Source: Marinobacter sp. | GTDB lineage: Bacteria; Pseudomonadota; Gammaproteobacteria; Pseudomonadales; Oleiphilaceae | Length of the DNA: 64,000 nt | Assembly: GCA_022565395.1 (NCBI GenBank) | Contig: JAIUMV010000001.1 | Span: 1 to 64,000 of the forward strand | Reading direction: 5' to 3' | Part shown: piece after piece, positions 29,666-38,161 of the stretch | How positions within the stretch are numbered: the stretch's first letter is position 1 | Layout of the letters: every line of letters starts with the position of its first letter | Position numbers and translations under genes: made by a program | The notes under the pieces: model-generated | The model's database searches: none | What the model was told of the DNA's origin: nothing | Seen by the model: the letters and a program-made list of their open reading frames with translations, nothing else

Positions 29666-30103
29666 ATGCTCCAGGAATCATTCAAGAACGGCCTGAACTC
29701 TGTTACCGAGGCACGCACGCGCCTGGAAAAGCAGGTCAAGCCGCAGCTGGACTGGGCTACCACAGAGCTGAAAAAAGTCCTGAAAGATATGGGGGCTGAC
29801 GTCACCGAACCCCGCCCTCTGAACGCGGTGGTAAACGAGATTCGCAGCAAAAACCCATCCCTGAAGGCGCTGCTCACCCGCTTTGACGTCGCCACCTATG
29901 ACGTACGCAAAAAGCTGTGGTGGGATGCCAACATGATGGGCGCCTATGTGGCTGACCAGGCAGGCAAGCGTTTCAACGCTGAGGTGCTTCCCAAGGTTCA
30001 ACAGGTTCGTGAGCAGGCAGAAGCCCGCGTTCGGCAACTGGTAGAGCAAGTCCGCGGCCTCACTGCCCGCGCTGCAGACACCAAGCCCGCTGACGAAGCC
30101 TGA
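29666..30103 (+). CDS. Hypothetical helical protein
   Basis: A 145-residue protein that I do not recognise. Heptad-like patterns at residues 5-40 (EARTRLEKQVKPQLDWATTELKKVL) and 110-135 (VREQAEARVRQLVEQVRGL) suggest long helices or coiled coils. There is no signal peptide or membrane segment. The general look is phasin-like, but no granule-binding feature can be pointed to. It is divergent from rlmG, and an intrinsic terminator follows about 110 bases downstream. Confidence 0.7.
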   Translation: MLQESFKNGLNSVTEARTRLEKQVKPQLDWATTELKKVLKDMGADVTEPRPLNAVVNEIRSKNPSLKALLTRFDVATYDVRKKLWWDANMMGAYVADQAGKRFNAEVLPKVQQVREQAEARVRQLVEQVRGLTARAADTKPADEA

Positions 30104-30213
30104 GTAAAGACTTCTCTACGAGAAGAGTAGACCCCTCCGGGCGCCGAGGGACCCCAAGGCGCCCATGCTACAGACGATTTCGGGTTGGCCCGTTTCTGGA
30201 AGCTAACCTCTTT

Positions 30214-30239
30214 GCCCCTTACCCCAGGGGCTTTTTTTT
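30214..30239 (+). terminator. Rho-independent terminator
   Basis: GCCCCT (30214-30219) pairs with AGGGGC (30226-30231) and is followed by eight T residues. It lies 110 bases after the hypothetical helical protein's stop. Confidence 0.85.
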
Positions 30240-30473
30240 CTGCGCAATTCACGCCGTTCCCACCTGTAATACCCAACCACATGGCTTACGCTCGGTAGTT
30301 TCCAGGCGCTGCAAGCCACTATGATTCGAAAAAAAATCATCTGCTGAAGCCCGTCGGTGTGGTACCGCACCGAAACCCTGTTCATTGCCCGTTAGTTTAT
30401 AGGGAGCAGTCCGTCTTGCACCCGCCATCCTGCCGTTGTGGTAAGTGCATCACTTTAGCAAGGGAGCTTACCT

Positions 30474-31319
30474 ATGAACATGTACCTAAATGCCCGCAGA
30501 CTCGCCCTGGCATCAGCTATTTCAGCGGCACTTCTTGCCAGCGCCAGCAGCCTGGCAGCGGACGAACAGACCAACGTGATTACCGAAGCACGCCAGTCAA
30601 CCCAGATTTGGACCACCTATGCCCTCAACCCCAACCTTCAGGCCCATGACCTCAAAGTGAGCGTGGAGGATGGCGTCGCGACGCTGACGGGCAAAGTCGA
30701 TGAGGACATCGGTAAGGAGCTGGCGGAACAAATCGCCCTGAACGTCACGGGCATCAGAGAAGTAAACAACCAGATTGAAGTCGATTATGACTACAAACCG
30801 ACACCGGACCCCAGCGAGAGAAGCTACGGCGACAGAATTTCAGATGCTTCAATCACTGCGACGGTGAAATCAAAACTACTCTGGAGCAGGCATTCCCAGG
30901 GGCTGTCAGCCAACGTCGAAACCGTATCCGGGAAAGTTACTCTGGAAGGCACCGCCGACAGCACTGCAGCAAAAGAAATGGCAGGCCTTCTGGCCAGCAA
31001 CACCCAAGGAGTCACTGACGTGGACAACAAACTGAAAGTAGAAGATACAAGCAACAGGAGAACGAGTGCAGACAGGGAGAGGTCCAGTATCGGCCAAGGG
31101 ATCTCTGACACCTGGATAACCACCAAGGTTAAATCCACTCTGATCTACTCCAGCAATGTCGCCAGTTCTGACATTTCGGTACATACCGATGATGGCGTGG
31201 TAACACTGACGGGCAGCGTGAGCAACAGTGCAGAACACGCCCTGGCGGTGGAACTCGCCAAAAACGTGAAAGGCGTCAAGCGTGTTAACGCGGACGCACT
31301 CAAAGATCAGCGCAGCTGA
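30474..31319 (+). CDS. Periplasmic protein with three BON domains (OsmY-like)
   Basis: A 281-residue protein with a signal peptide (residues 1-29, SASSLAADE). Three BON-type repeats follow at about 35-105, 122-185 and 205-275, each with the pattern SVEDGVATLTGKVD, NVETVSGKVTLEGTAD or SVHTDDGVVTLTGSVS. BON domains are thought to bind membranes or phospholipid. OsmY-type proteins respond to osmotic stress and act in the periplasm. A good ribosome binding site (AGGGAG) precedes the ATG. A strong hairpin separates it from the Anbu operon. Confidence 0.88.
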   Translation: MNMYLNARRLALASAISAALLASASSLAADEQTNVITEARQSTQIWTTYALNPNLQAHDLKVSVEDGVATLTGKVDEDIGKELAEQIALNVTGIREVNNQIEVDYDYKPTPDPSERSYGDRISDASITATVKSKLLWSRHSQGLSANVETVSGKVTLEGTADSTAAKEMAGLLASNTQGVTDVDNKLKVEDTSNRRTSADRERSSIGQGISDTWITTKVKSTLIYSSNVASSDISVHTDDGVVTLTGSVSNSAEHALAVELAKNVKGVKRVNADALKDQRS

Positions 31320-31324
31320 CCACT

Positions 31325-31363
31325 GCAGGGGAAGCGGCTCAGCATCTTGCCCGCTTCCCCTGC
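31325..31363 (+). terminator. Strong intercistronic hairpin
   Basis: GCAGGGGAAGCGG (31325-31337) and CCGCTTCCCCTGC (31351-31363) are exact 13-bp complements, just after the BON gene stop. No T run follows, so it may stabilise or attenuate the transcript rather than end it. Confidence 0.6.
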
Positions 31364-31415
31364 CGGGGCACCCGATGATGACCATAGCATTCAGCAACCA
31401 GCTTTGGCGGACAAA

Positions 31416-32141
31416 ATGACCTATTGCGTTGGCGTAATGCTGGAAAGCGGGCTGATTTTCGCATCGGACTCCCGTACCCATGCCGGTGTCGACAACTTTG
31501 CCAGCTTCTGCAAACTGAGTCTGTTCGAACGAGCCGGGGACCGGGTTATTGTCCTGCTGAGTTCGGGCAATTTGGCGGGCACCCAGGCTGTCATCAGCAC
31601 CCTCAGGCAAAACGAGGCACGACCGGACTGCCCCAGCCTGGCGAACGCAGAATCCATGTTTGATGTCGCCCAACTTGTCTCGGACGCCATGCGCCAGGTA
31701 GACGAACGCAACAGCATGAGCCTGACGAAAAACGAAACCGGCTTTTACTCTTCGTTTATTCTCGGCGGCCAGATTAAAGGGGAAGCGCCACGACTGTTTC
31801 GCCTGTATGCCGAAGGCAATTTTATCGAGGCAGGAGAACTTACACCCTACTTTCAGACCGGTGAGACCAAGTACGGAAAGCCCATTATTGACTGGGCAAT
31901 CACCCGTGCAACCAACCTCAATGACGCCACAAAATGCATTCTTGTGTCTTTCGATTCCACCATGCGCAGCAACCTTTCCGTTGGCATGCCCATTGACCTG
32001 ATCTGTTACAAACTGGACAGCCTGGCTGTGACCATGCGCCGGCGCTTCGACCCAGGTGACCCCTACTTTACCACCCTCAGTGCAGAGTGGAATACGGGCA
32101 TCCGCGAGGTATTAAGCCGGCTGACCAATCTGGAGTGGTAG
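31416..32141 (+). CDS. Anbu / proteasome-type peptidase
   Basis: Proteasome beta-like Ntn hydrolase related to HslV. The 241-residue protein begins MTYCVGVMLESGLIFASDSRTHAGVDN. Removal of Met would expose the N-terminal Thr nucleophile, as in Anbu (bacterial proteasome homologue BPH). Its physiological substrates are not known. I use ATG 31416 because it gives the family N-terminus. The 23-codon upstream extension would bury the Thr. It is the first of three close genes followed by an amidohydrolase-like and a transglutaminase-like gene. Anbu usually travels with a transglutaminase-like protein plus ATP-grasp and alpha-E genes, and those last two are absent here. Confidence 0.88.
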   Translation: MTYCVGVMLESGLIFASDSRTHAGVDNFASFCKLSLFERAGDRVIVLLSSGNLAGTQAVISTLRQNEARPDCPSLANAESMFDVAQLVSDAMRQVDERNSMSLTKNETGFYSSFILGGQIKGEAPRLFRLYAEGNFIEAGELTPYFQTGETKYGKPIIDWAITRATNLNDATKCILVSFDSTMRSNLSVGMPIDLICYKLDSLAVTMRRRFDPGDPYFTTLSAEWNTGIREVLSRLTNLEW

Positions 32142-32166
32142 CTTGTCCGTTTACATGGAGAGACTG

Positions 32167-32949
32167 ATGACCGCAAGAGAAGACCTACCCCCAATAGCGG
32201 CTGAGCTGCTCATTACCTGCGAACACGGCGGCAACAAAGTTCCCGCGGCCTATCGCCCTCTCTTCAACGGCTGTCGCAGCTTGCTGAACAGCCACCGGGG
32301 CTTCGACCCCGGCGCCCTGGTCATGGCCTGCGCTTTGGCCATGCACTTCAATGCCCCCCTTGTCGCATCCATGGTGAGCCGCCTGGTGGTGGATCTGAAT
32401 CGCTCCATCGGGCACAGGCACCTGCATGCGGACTTCGTTCGCACACTGCCTGCGGCAACCCGACAAGAGATCATCGAGCGATACTATCTGCCCTATCGCC
32501 AAGAGGCCGAGCAGCGGGTTGTCGAAGGCATCGCCCGGCGGGGCATGGTGATCCACATTTCCTGCCACAGCTTCACAAACAACTTCAACGGCGTAGTGCG
32601 CGACACCGACATCGGCCTGCTCTACGATCCGGCACGGCGAGGTGAAAGGACTCTGTGCGCGCACTGGAAGGACATACTCAACACTACCGCCCCCGGCCTT
32701 GAGGTACGCAGAAACTATCCCTACGAGGGGCGTAACGATGGACTTACTTCAGCACTGAGAAAAAAGTTTCCACCCGACGCCTACCTAGGTATCGAACTGG
32801 AACTCAATCAGAAAGAGCTGCTACGTCCAACACGGCAGTGGAAAGCGCTACGAGAGTCCGTCATTGCATCATTGAGCACTCTGCTCAGGGACCATGACCT
32901 GACAACTCAGCTCCAATACCATCAGTACCGCGAAGGCATGCCCCAATGA
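32167..32949 (+). CDS. N-formylglutamate amidohydrolase-like protein
   Basis: LLITCEHGGNKVPAAYRPLF, SHRGFDPGALVMA and VVDLNRSIGH match the N-formylglutamate amidohydrolase (HutG/FGase) family, a zinc-dependent amidase fold. I use ATG 32167 (260 residues), with GGAGA 5 bases upstream. TTG 32143 and ATG 32155 are alternatives. No histidine-degradation genes are nearby. Placement between Anbu and a transglutaminase-like gene, with a 4-base overlap at its end, suggests it acts on peptides or protein modification rather than histidine catabolism. That is inference. Confidence 0.82.
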   Translation: MTAREDLPPIAAELLITCEHGGNKVPAAYRPLFNGCRSLLNSHRGFDPGALVMACALAMHFNAPLVASMVSRLVVDLNRSIGHRHLHADFVRTLPAATRQEIIERYYLPYRQEAEQRVVEGIARRGMVIHISCHSFTNNFNGVVRDTDIGLLYDPARRGERTLCAHWKDILNTTAPGLEVRRNYPYEGRNDGLTSALRKKFPPDAYLGIELELNQKELLRPTRQWKALRESVIASLSTLLRDHDLTTQLQYHQYREGMPQ

Positions 32950-33779
32950 AAATCCGCATCGGCTATGAACTGATATTCGATTGCCCGCAACCCACCCCGA
33001 TGATTCTCGCACTGAAGGTGCACGCCTCCCGGGCTGCGGACCTGGTTGTTCCTGACCTGATGGCAACGGACCCACCAACCCCCTCATCCAACTACTTCGA
33101 CAGCTACGGCAACCAATGCACGCGCATCCTCGCGCCCCAAGGCACGTTACGCCTTTCGACGGATGCGATTATCCATGACAGCGGACTAGCCGACCCGGTG
33201 AACCCGGCAGCAAAACAAACCCCGGTGGAACAGCTCCCGGACGAGGCCCTGCTGTTTCTCCTCGGCAGCAGGTACTGCGAAACAGACCCTCTGCTGGATA
33301 CCGCCTGGCAACTCTGCAGGCAGAACGCCAACGGCTGGTCCCGCGTCCAGGCCATATGCGATTACGTGCATAATCATATTGAGTTTGGCTACCACCATGC
33401 GAGCAACACAAGAACCGCGTGGGAAGTCCTGCAGGAGAGAAAAGGGGTATGCCGCGACTACGCCCATCTTGCCATTACCCTATGTCGCTGCATGAACATC
33501 CCTGCCCGCTATTGCACAGGCTATCTGGGCGACATAGGCATTCCCCCGCCCTATGGTGTGATGGATTTTGCCGCCTGGTTTGAGGCCTACCTTGATGGCC
33601 AGTGGTACATTTTTGACCCGCGCAACAACATGCCTCGCATCGGTCGCATCCTTATCGCCCGAGGCCGCGATGCCGCTGACGTGGCCATCAGCACGGCCTT
33701 CGGACCCAGCAACCTGAAGTGTTTCAAAGTGCATACGGACGAGGTCCTCGAACGCTGCCCCATAGCGGCAAGCCGCTAG
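32946..33779 (+). CDS. Transglutaminase-like cysteine peptidase family protein
   Basis: The 277 residues carry the transglutaminase core: catalytic-type C169 in ERKGVCRDYAHLAI and D224 in WYIFDPRNN. The usual catalytic histidine position (HAW) reads A209-A210-W211 in MDFAAWFEAYL, so the classical triad is not obvious. No signal peptide is present. The start overlaps the stop of the amidohydrolase-like gene (ATGA), indicating translational coupling. Such proteins are standard partners of Anbu peptidases. It is the last gene of this operon and is convergent with a TetR gene. Confidence 0.85.
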   Translation: MKIRIGYELIFDCPQPTPMILALKVHASRAADLVVPDLMATDPPTPSSNYFDSYGNQCTRILAPQGTLRLSTDAIIHDSGLADPVNPAAKQTPVEQLPDEALLFLLGSRYCETDPLLDTAWQLCRQNANGWSRVQAICDYVHNHIEFGYHHASNTRTAWEVLQERKGVCRDYAHLAITLCRCMNIPARYCTGYLGDIGIPPPYGVMDFAAWFEAYLDGQWYIFDPRNNMPRIGRILIARGRDAADVAISTAFGPSNLKCFKVHTDEVLERCPIAASR

Positions 33780-33841
33780 CAGCCTCTGTAAGTCGGCGGG
33801 TAACGAGCTTGTTGTTCAATCGCTGCAGAGGGGCGGAAACA

Positions 33842-34432
33842 TCATTGGGCGGACACCCGCAGAATCAGTTGTTCGGCATCCTGCGTCAATGCGAGCAGAT
33901 CCGCTGACTGATCATTGCTCAGGCGGTGCAGGATCAACTCGTTGATGCCCGCAACCACCGCAACCCCCATCGGCAGGCTGAGGGGCTGCAGGGGTTCGCC
34001 CCGTTGCCTCTGCAGCTCGATCTGAGATTGTAGAAAGCCCGCAAACCCTTCAGCTACCTGCTGCCGCATGGCCAACCCGGCTGTACCCAGTGCCGCAAGC
34101 TCAAGGTACAGGGCCCGCATCAGCAAGGGCCTCGCCTGCACCGCAGACAGATAGGCCCGCGTGGTGTGGGACACCTGTTCCCGCCAGCTTTTACCCGGCG
34201 GGCAGGCGGCCTGTATGGCCGTCATGATGTACTGCCCCACATCCTCGCAGAGCGCCAGCAGGCATTCTTCCTTACTGTGGAAATGCTCATAGAAGGTACG
34301 GCGTGAAACCCTGGCTGCGGCGGCAATGTCCGCCAGGGTAATCTGGTGAAAGTGCTTGTGCTCTAACACATCAGCTAACGCGGCAATCAGGCGTTCGCGG
34401 TGGCTGGCGGGTGTCAAATGGGTGTCTGTCAT
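33842..34432 (-). CDS. TetR-family transcriptional regulator
   Basis: A 196-residue regulator with an N-terminal helix-turn-helix (ITLADIAAAARVSRRTFYEHFHSKEECL) and a divergent helical ligand domain. I use ATG 34432, since the open frame upstream (to 34678) crosses the divergent operator region. It faces an MpaB-type oxygenase gene, and two matching palindromes lie between the starts, so it most likely represses that gene and itself. The ligand is unknown. Confidence 0.9.
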   Translation of the reverse strand: MTDTHLTPASHRERLIAALADVLEHKHFHQITLADIAAAARVSRRTFYEHFHSKEECLLALCEDVGQYIMTAIQAACPPGKSWREQVSHTTRAYLSAVQARPLLMRALYLELAALGTAGLAMRQQVAEGFAGFLQSQIELQRQRGEPLQPLSLPMGVAVVAGINELILHRLSNDQSADLLALTQDAEQLILRVSAQ

Positions 34433-34492
34433 GGCGTTGAGTCTATGCGAGGCGGGACGCCACGTCCACGACTGACCACGCACAATACAGCA

Positions 34493-34551
34493 TGGTACTA
34501 ATAAGTACCATTTCCCGAAAAAAGAGGCTAGAGTGGTACCAGGCAGTACCA
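34493..34551. promoter_or_regulatory. Two palindromic operators in the TetR/MpaB divergent region
   Basis: TGGTACTAATAAGTACCA (34493-34510) and TGGTACCAGGCAGTACCA (34534-34551) share TGGTAC-N6-GTACCA. Their starts are 41 bases apart, about four helical turns. They flank a putative promoter for the oxygenase gene and are the likely TetR binding sites. Confidence 0.82.
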
Positions 34552-34574
34552 TCCACCTGAATCGGGGAACAGCC

Positions 34575-35795
34575 ATGAATGCACAAACGATACCTTTGCG
34601 CCACGGTGCCAACCGCCGCCCTGCCGAACGCCAGGCAAAGCCTCTGTTAATGCTGATACGGGATAAACATCGCGCCATACCTGCCCCTCACCAATGGGCT
34701 AGTCTCGGGCAGGCCCTGTTGGAAGGAGACCCGATTGCAGACGACCTGGCGGCCTGGCTGTGCGGCGCTGACCGCCCGGCGAGAAAACAGGCCTTTGAAC
34801 AGGCACTGCATTACGGCATCGCCAGCCTGCCAGAGGCTGATGAGCCGTTACGGGCGTTCTTTGCCGTAGTGGAATCTGCGCCCACCTGGCTGGACCGGCA
34901 ACGCCTGAATCGGGGCATGGCGGCCTGTGCGGTCTCCGGCCGCACAGGCATGCGTGTCCTCAGGGATCTGGGGCTGATGGCAGGCTATCAGGCCAGCGCC
35001 ATAAACCGCACGCTGGTCATGACTGGAGCATTACAAAAAGGGGCGGCAAAACGGGTGGCAGAAACCACCAAGTGGTGGATGGACTGCACAACCCCCGGCG
35101 GTCTGGAGATCCTCTCTCAAGGCTACCGCAGCACGGTACAGGTCAGACTGATTCACGCGATGGTGCGCCGCCATCTGCAACACGACCCCGAATGGGATAC
35201 CGCACGCTGGGGACTGCCCATCAACCAGGTGGACATGCAGGCCACCTATCTCGCATTCTCGGTGCTGTTTATCGTAGGCCAGCGGGCGTTGGGCACATGG
35301 CTGCGACAGCAGGAAGCCGAAGACATCATGCACCTGTGGCGTTACATTGCCTGGCTTATGGGGGTCAAGGACGACAGGCTGAGCAGCACCTTTCAGGATG
35401 GGCTTATCGCGCTGTACCAGAACCTGCTCAGCCAGGATGGCCCGGATGCCAGCAGCCAGCAGCTCGGGCGAGCCTTGATGGACGAGCCGCTAGCGCGCCA
35501 CTACGCGCTGCCAGGGTCGTTGCCCGGCCAGTGGGAAAAGCAGGTACACCTGAGCATTATCCGCTGGTTTGTGGGCAGGCGGGGCCTCAAGGCGCTGGGG
35601 CTCCCCACCTACAGCCTACCCTGGTACCCACTCATCTTCATGCCTGCCAACGCTCTCTGGTGCGTGGTTAACCGCGCCGTACCGGGCGGCAAGCAGCGCC
35701 TGGTCAAAGCGGGGCGAGCCTCACAAGAGCGACTGTTAAGAAGTCTGTTTGGCAGCACAGCGCCAGCCATTCGGCCGCTGCAGGGTGAGAGATAG
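34575..35795 (+). CDS. MpaB-type oxygenase (DUF2236) family protein
   Basis: A 406-residue protein resembling the DUF2236 / MpaB / latex-clearing oxygenase family. Recognisable parts are SAPTWLDRQRLNRGMAA, TGMRVLRDLGLMAGY, RVAETTKWWMDC, GYRSTVQVRLIHAMVR and the end of the domain, LGLPTYSLPWYPL. Characterised relatives use a b-type haem to cleave C=C bonds. Haem binding here is inferred. The start ATG 34575 has GGGGA upstream. It is divergent from a TetR regulator with paired operators, so it is probably induced by a hydrophobic or xenobiotic ligand. Confidence 0.85.
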   Translation: MNAQTIPLRHGANRRPAERQAKPLLMLIRDKHRAIPAPHQWASLGQALLEGDPIADDLAAWLCGADRPARKQAFEQALHYGIASLPEADEPLRAFFAVVESAPTWLDRQRLNRGMAACAVSGRTGMRVLRDLGLMAGYQASAINRTLVMTGALQKGAAKRVAETTKWWMDCTTPGGLEILSQGYRSTVQVRLIHAMVRRHLQHDPEWDTARWGLPINQVDMQATYLAFSVLFIVGQRALGTWLRQQEAEDIMHLWRYIAWLMGVKDDRLSSTFQDGLIALYQNLLSQDGPDASSQQLGRALMDEPLARHYALPGSLPGQWEKQVHLSIIRWFVGRRGLKALGLPTYSLPWYPLIFMPANALWCVVNRAVPGGKQRLVKAGRASQERLLRSLFGSTAPAIRPLQGER

Positions 35796-35977
35796 GCTGT
35801 CTTTCAAAGTTACAACACAGCAGGCTGAAAGGTGCGCCCGGATCCGAGAGGCAGTGACACAGGACCCGGCCCGCACTCGTTGGCATCTAATGTCAGCCGT
35901 CTAGTGGCTAGAATAAGCCTGACTACCATCTGGCATCCGCTTGAACGGGTGGCCAGGGCCAAGCCAGCGACACGTAA

Positions 35978-36340
35978 TCATATGGGTAAGCCCTGCAACC
36001 AAGGCGCCGCGCCGCACCCCACACCCCAGCCAATTAACGCCAAGTCCAGCAACGCTGCCAACGTACCTAAGACCGCCCCAACAGGTAAGACGATCAGCCA
36101 CCGGGCGTAACCTAACCGCCATACCCACCAATAGGCCGGAGCCCCCACCAGAATCGCAGGGGCTGCGCCGACAACAAGCGTGGCATAGAACCCAACCCGG
36201 AACGCGCCAAACGGACGCCAAAGCTCGCTCGGCGAGGCCAGTTCGAGGGCCAAAAACAGCAACGCAATTGCAATCGCCACAACAAGCAACGACACCGCAG
36301 AGAACACCATTACCTGAATCAACTGCCGTAATGCTCGCAT
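35978..36340 (-). CDS. Hypothetical small membrane protein
   Basis: A 120-residue protein with about three or four hydrophobic segments (residues 9-35, 45-68, 75-95 and a last one around 92-110). I do not recognise the family. The hydrophobic periodicity and the YWWVWRLGYARWLIV stretch look like a real inner-membrane protein. The competing antisense frames do not. It sits alone between the MpaB gene and the accessory patch. Confidence 0.55.
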   Translation of the reverse strand: MRALRQLIQVMVFSAVSLLVVAIAIALLFLALELASPSELWRPFGAFRVGFYATLVVGAAPAILVGAPAYWWVWRLGYARWLIVLPVGAVLGTLAALLDLALIGWGVGCGAAPWLQGLPI

Positions 36341-36669
36341 ATTGCCCTAATCCTTGGCACGGGTGCCTGTTTAATGCCGCTTGGCGGCGGATAAGCGATC
36401 ATAGTGCTGCGATGGGTCAGGCGTTTTCAGTGCCGGCCCTGTCATACTCTCACCAATGCTTCTAGTGTCGCCGCAGCCCGAACAACAAGAATACTCGAAT
36501 AGGCCTCACAGGAAACGGTAAGGTGTCTTGGTTTGAAGAGAAAGAGGAACCCCACCAGGCGTGCAAACCTAGTCTTCAAACTGATGACCACCGCACCTTG
36601 ACAAGCGTTTGCTGGACATTAAACTGGCATCCAGTCATGGTTGGCAATCAAATAGTTCAAGGAGGAATA
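36341..36669. other. Gene-poor left flank of the accessory patch
   Basis: About 330 bp without a convincing gene. The long frame of the next gene runs through part of it (from 36523), but that gene's GGAGGAATAATG start makes this part untranslated. I see no attC, insertion-sequence end or terminator in it. Confidence 0.5.
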
Positions 36670-37584
36670 ATGAGACCCACGCCTTACCCTACTGTTGCTC
36701 AAGCCAGAGAAGCAGGAGCAGAACGTCATCTTAGACGAAAGCTGCAAGAAGAATTTGGCTCTAACTCTACCGATGTATATGTGCTCACTGAAAATGAGTT
36801 CAGGAATCTATGGCTCGCTAAACGGTCGAGCTACGGTCAGTCTGAAGGGGATCTGACCAATACATATCATGAAATAACTGGTACAGCCCTCGAGTTAGTT
36901 AACGGGCAAACGGGAAATTTAATATCTGCATATGCATTGGGCCGCTTAGCCACCGATATGCACCGATCAGGGTCGATAAGAGGCACCTATCGAATCGTTC
37001 AAAAGAACGGCCGCAATCTGATTATTTTCTCAGGCAATCCAAATCTAAGGTTGCACCTGACCTCCAGAGTGTATGGCGTTGCACATCCAAAAGTAATAAA
37101 GATGGGAGTTGGTCTATCTTCAGCCAATTCTTCTCTTAAAGGTGGCGCATTAATCACCTTGATTGTAAGCCCAACGGTTCGCAGTCTTGAGTGGCTTCTC
37201 ACCGAGAAGCATGAAAGCTTTGAAAGCGTTTTGGCGCACGTTTCGACAGATATTGTGAAAGGCCTTATTGCAGCAGTTTCAGGTTACTTGATTGGAGGCT
37301 TGGCACCAGCAGCAATGGCCGCAGCTGGGTTCACTATTGTAACTATCATACCAGTAGCCATAGGGCTTGCTGTCGCAATTGCTGTTGGACTAGGACTGGA
37401 TGCTATAGATAGTCGCTACGGCATTACCCAGAGACTAGTCGATTCACTGGTTCAATCAAGGTCGGACTGGATAATTCAAACATCAAGAACCCGCAGAGAA
37501 TTTAACTACTACTTCGGATCTTTACAAGGCAATCTTGATTTCATCCATCGCTTAACAGGGGCAGGCGGATGGTATGGCCCCTAA
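36670..37584 (+). CDS. Putative membrane-active toxin with hydrophobic hairpin
   Basis: A 304-residue protein with an ideal GGAGGAATAATG start. Residues 1-190 are soluble and include GTYRIVQKNGRNLIIFSGN followed by VYGVAHPKVIKMGVG, a pattern I associate with C-terminal parts of polymorphic or type VI effector proteins. Residues about 195-244 form a long Gly/Ala-rich hydrophobic hairpin like the helices of pore-forming colicins. Then comes DAIDSRYGITQRLVDSL and a charged tail. There is no signal peptide. The next gene overlaps by 11 bases and encodes a three-helix membrane protein, the typical place for an immunity gene. Base composition is AT-richer than the flanking core. The toxin role is inference. 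Confidence 0.6.
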   Translation: MRPTPYPTVAQAREAGAERHLRRKLQEEFGSNSTDVYVLTENEFRNLWLAKRSSYGQSEGDLTNTYHEITGTALELVNGQTGNLISAYALGRLATDMHRSGSIRGTYRIVQKNGRNLIIFSGNPNLRLHLTSRVYGVAHPKVIKMGVGLSSANSSLKGGALITLIVSPTVRSLEWLLTEKHESFESVLAHVSTDIVKGLIAAVSGYLIGGLAPAAMAAAGFTIVTIIPVAIGLAVAIAVGLGLDAIDSRYGITQRLVDSLVQSRSDWIIQTSRTRREFNYYFGSLQGNLDFIHRLTGAGGWYGP

Positions 37585-38161
37585 TACTGTGTCGAGCAAA
37601 AAAACGAAAAGCCAGAATCCTTTCTGGATAGGCGTAATCCTTGTAGCCACCGGTGTTGGACTTGCTCTGCTTAGCATATGGATAGTTGCCTTCACTCATG
37701 ACGATTACCGTAGCCTCCTTTCTGAGTCTGCGCCAATCCTTTTGCAAAGACGAGGAAACAGCGCATTTTATATGATGCCATTAATTTTTTTGGCATTGAT
37801 AATGCTTGGCTTATTCTGTATTGCTATAAGTATCAGAAAGCGAAAATTCAGTGCATCGATAACGCAAAAAGCCGATAAGGTATTTAGCACCCTGCTCATC
37901 GCCGGCTTTCTTGGTATTTTTGTAGGCGGATACCTAGGTAACCAGTATTGGTCAGCATCTTTCGTTAATGCCGGATATAGCCTTTGCCAACACCCCTCTG
38001 GTGTTACCGCTGAATGGCTGACAGATGTTTGGGTTGATAACACCGGGCTATGCCAAGACCAAGATGTCCTTCGAAAACTTCGATCTCATCGATACACTCT
38101 TGATGATGTCAACCATCACATCCAATCCTCACGAGTGCAAGGCAGCCCGCCCTCCCCTTAA
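37574..38161 (+). CDS. Putative membrane immunity protein
   Basis: A 195-residue protein with hydrophobic segments at about 17-40, 57-80 and 98-118. A polar C-terminal domain follows with spaced cysteines (YSLCQHPSGVTAEWLTD...NTGLC). This layout resembles DUF1240-type immunity-like membrane proteins. It overlaps the preceding hairpin protein by 11 bases, so the two are made together. The AT-rich composition matches its partner and not the core genome. Neutralisation of the partner is inference from arrangement and topology. Confidence 0.6.
   Translation: MAPNTVSSKKTKSQNPFWIGVILVATGVGLALLSIWIVAFTHDDYRSLLSESAPILLQRRGNSAFYMMPLIFLALIMLGLFCIAISIRKRKFSASITQKADKVFSTLLIAGFLGIFVGGYLGNQYWSASFVNAGYSLCQHPSGVTAEWLTDVWVDNTGLCQDQDVLRKLRSHRYTLDDVNHHIQSSRVQGSPPSP

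Noticed and set aside
36341-36669. Upstream extension of the toxin-like frame from 36523
   Set aside because: The strong GGAGGAATAATG start at 36670 explains translation better, and the extension looks non-coding.
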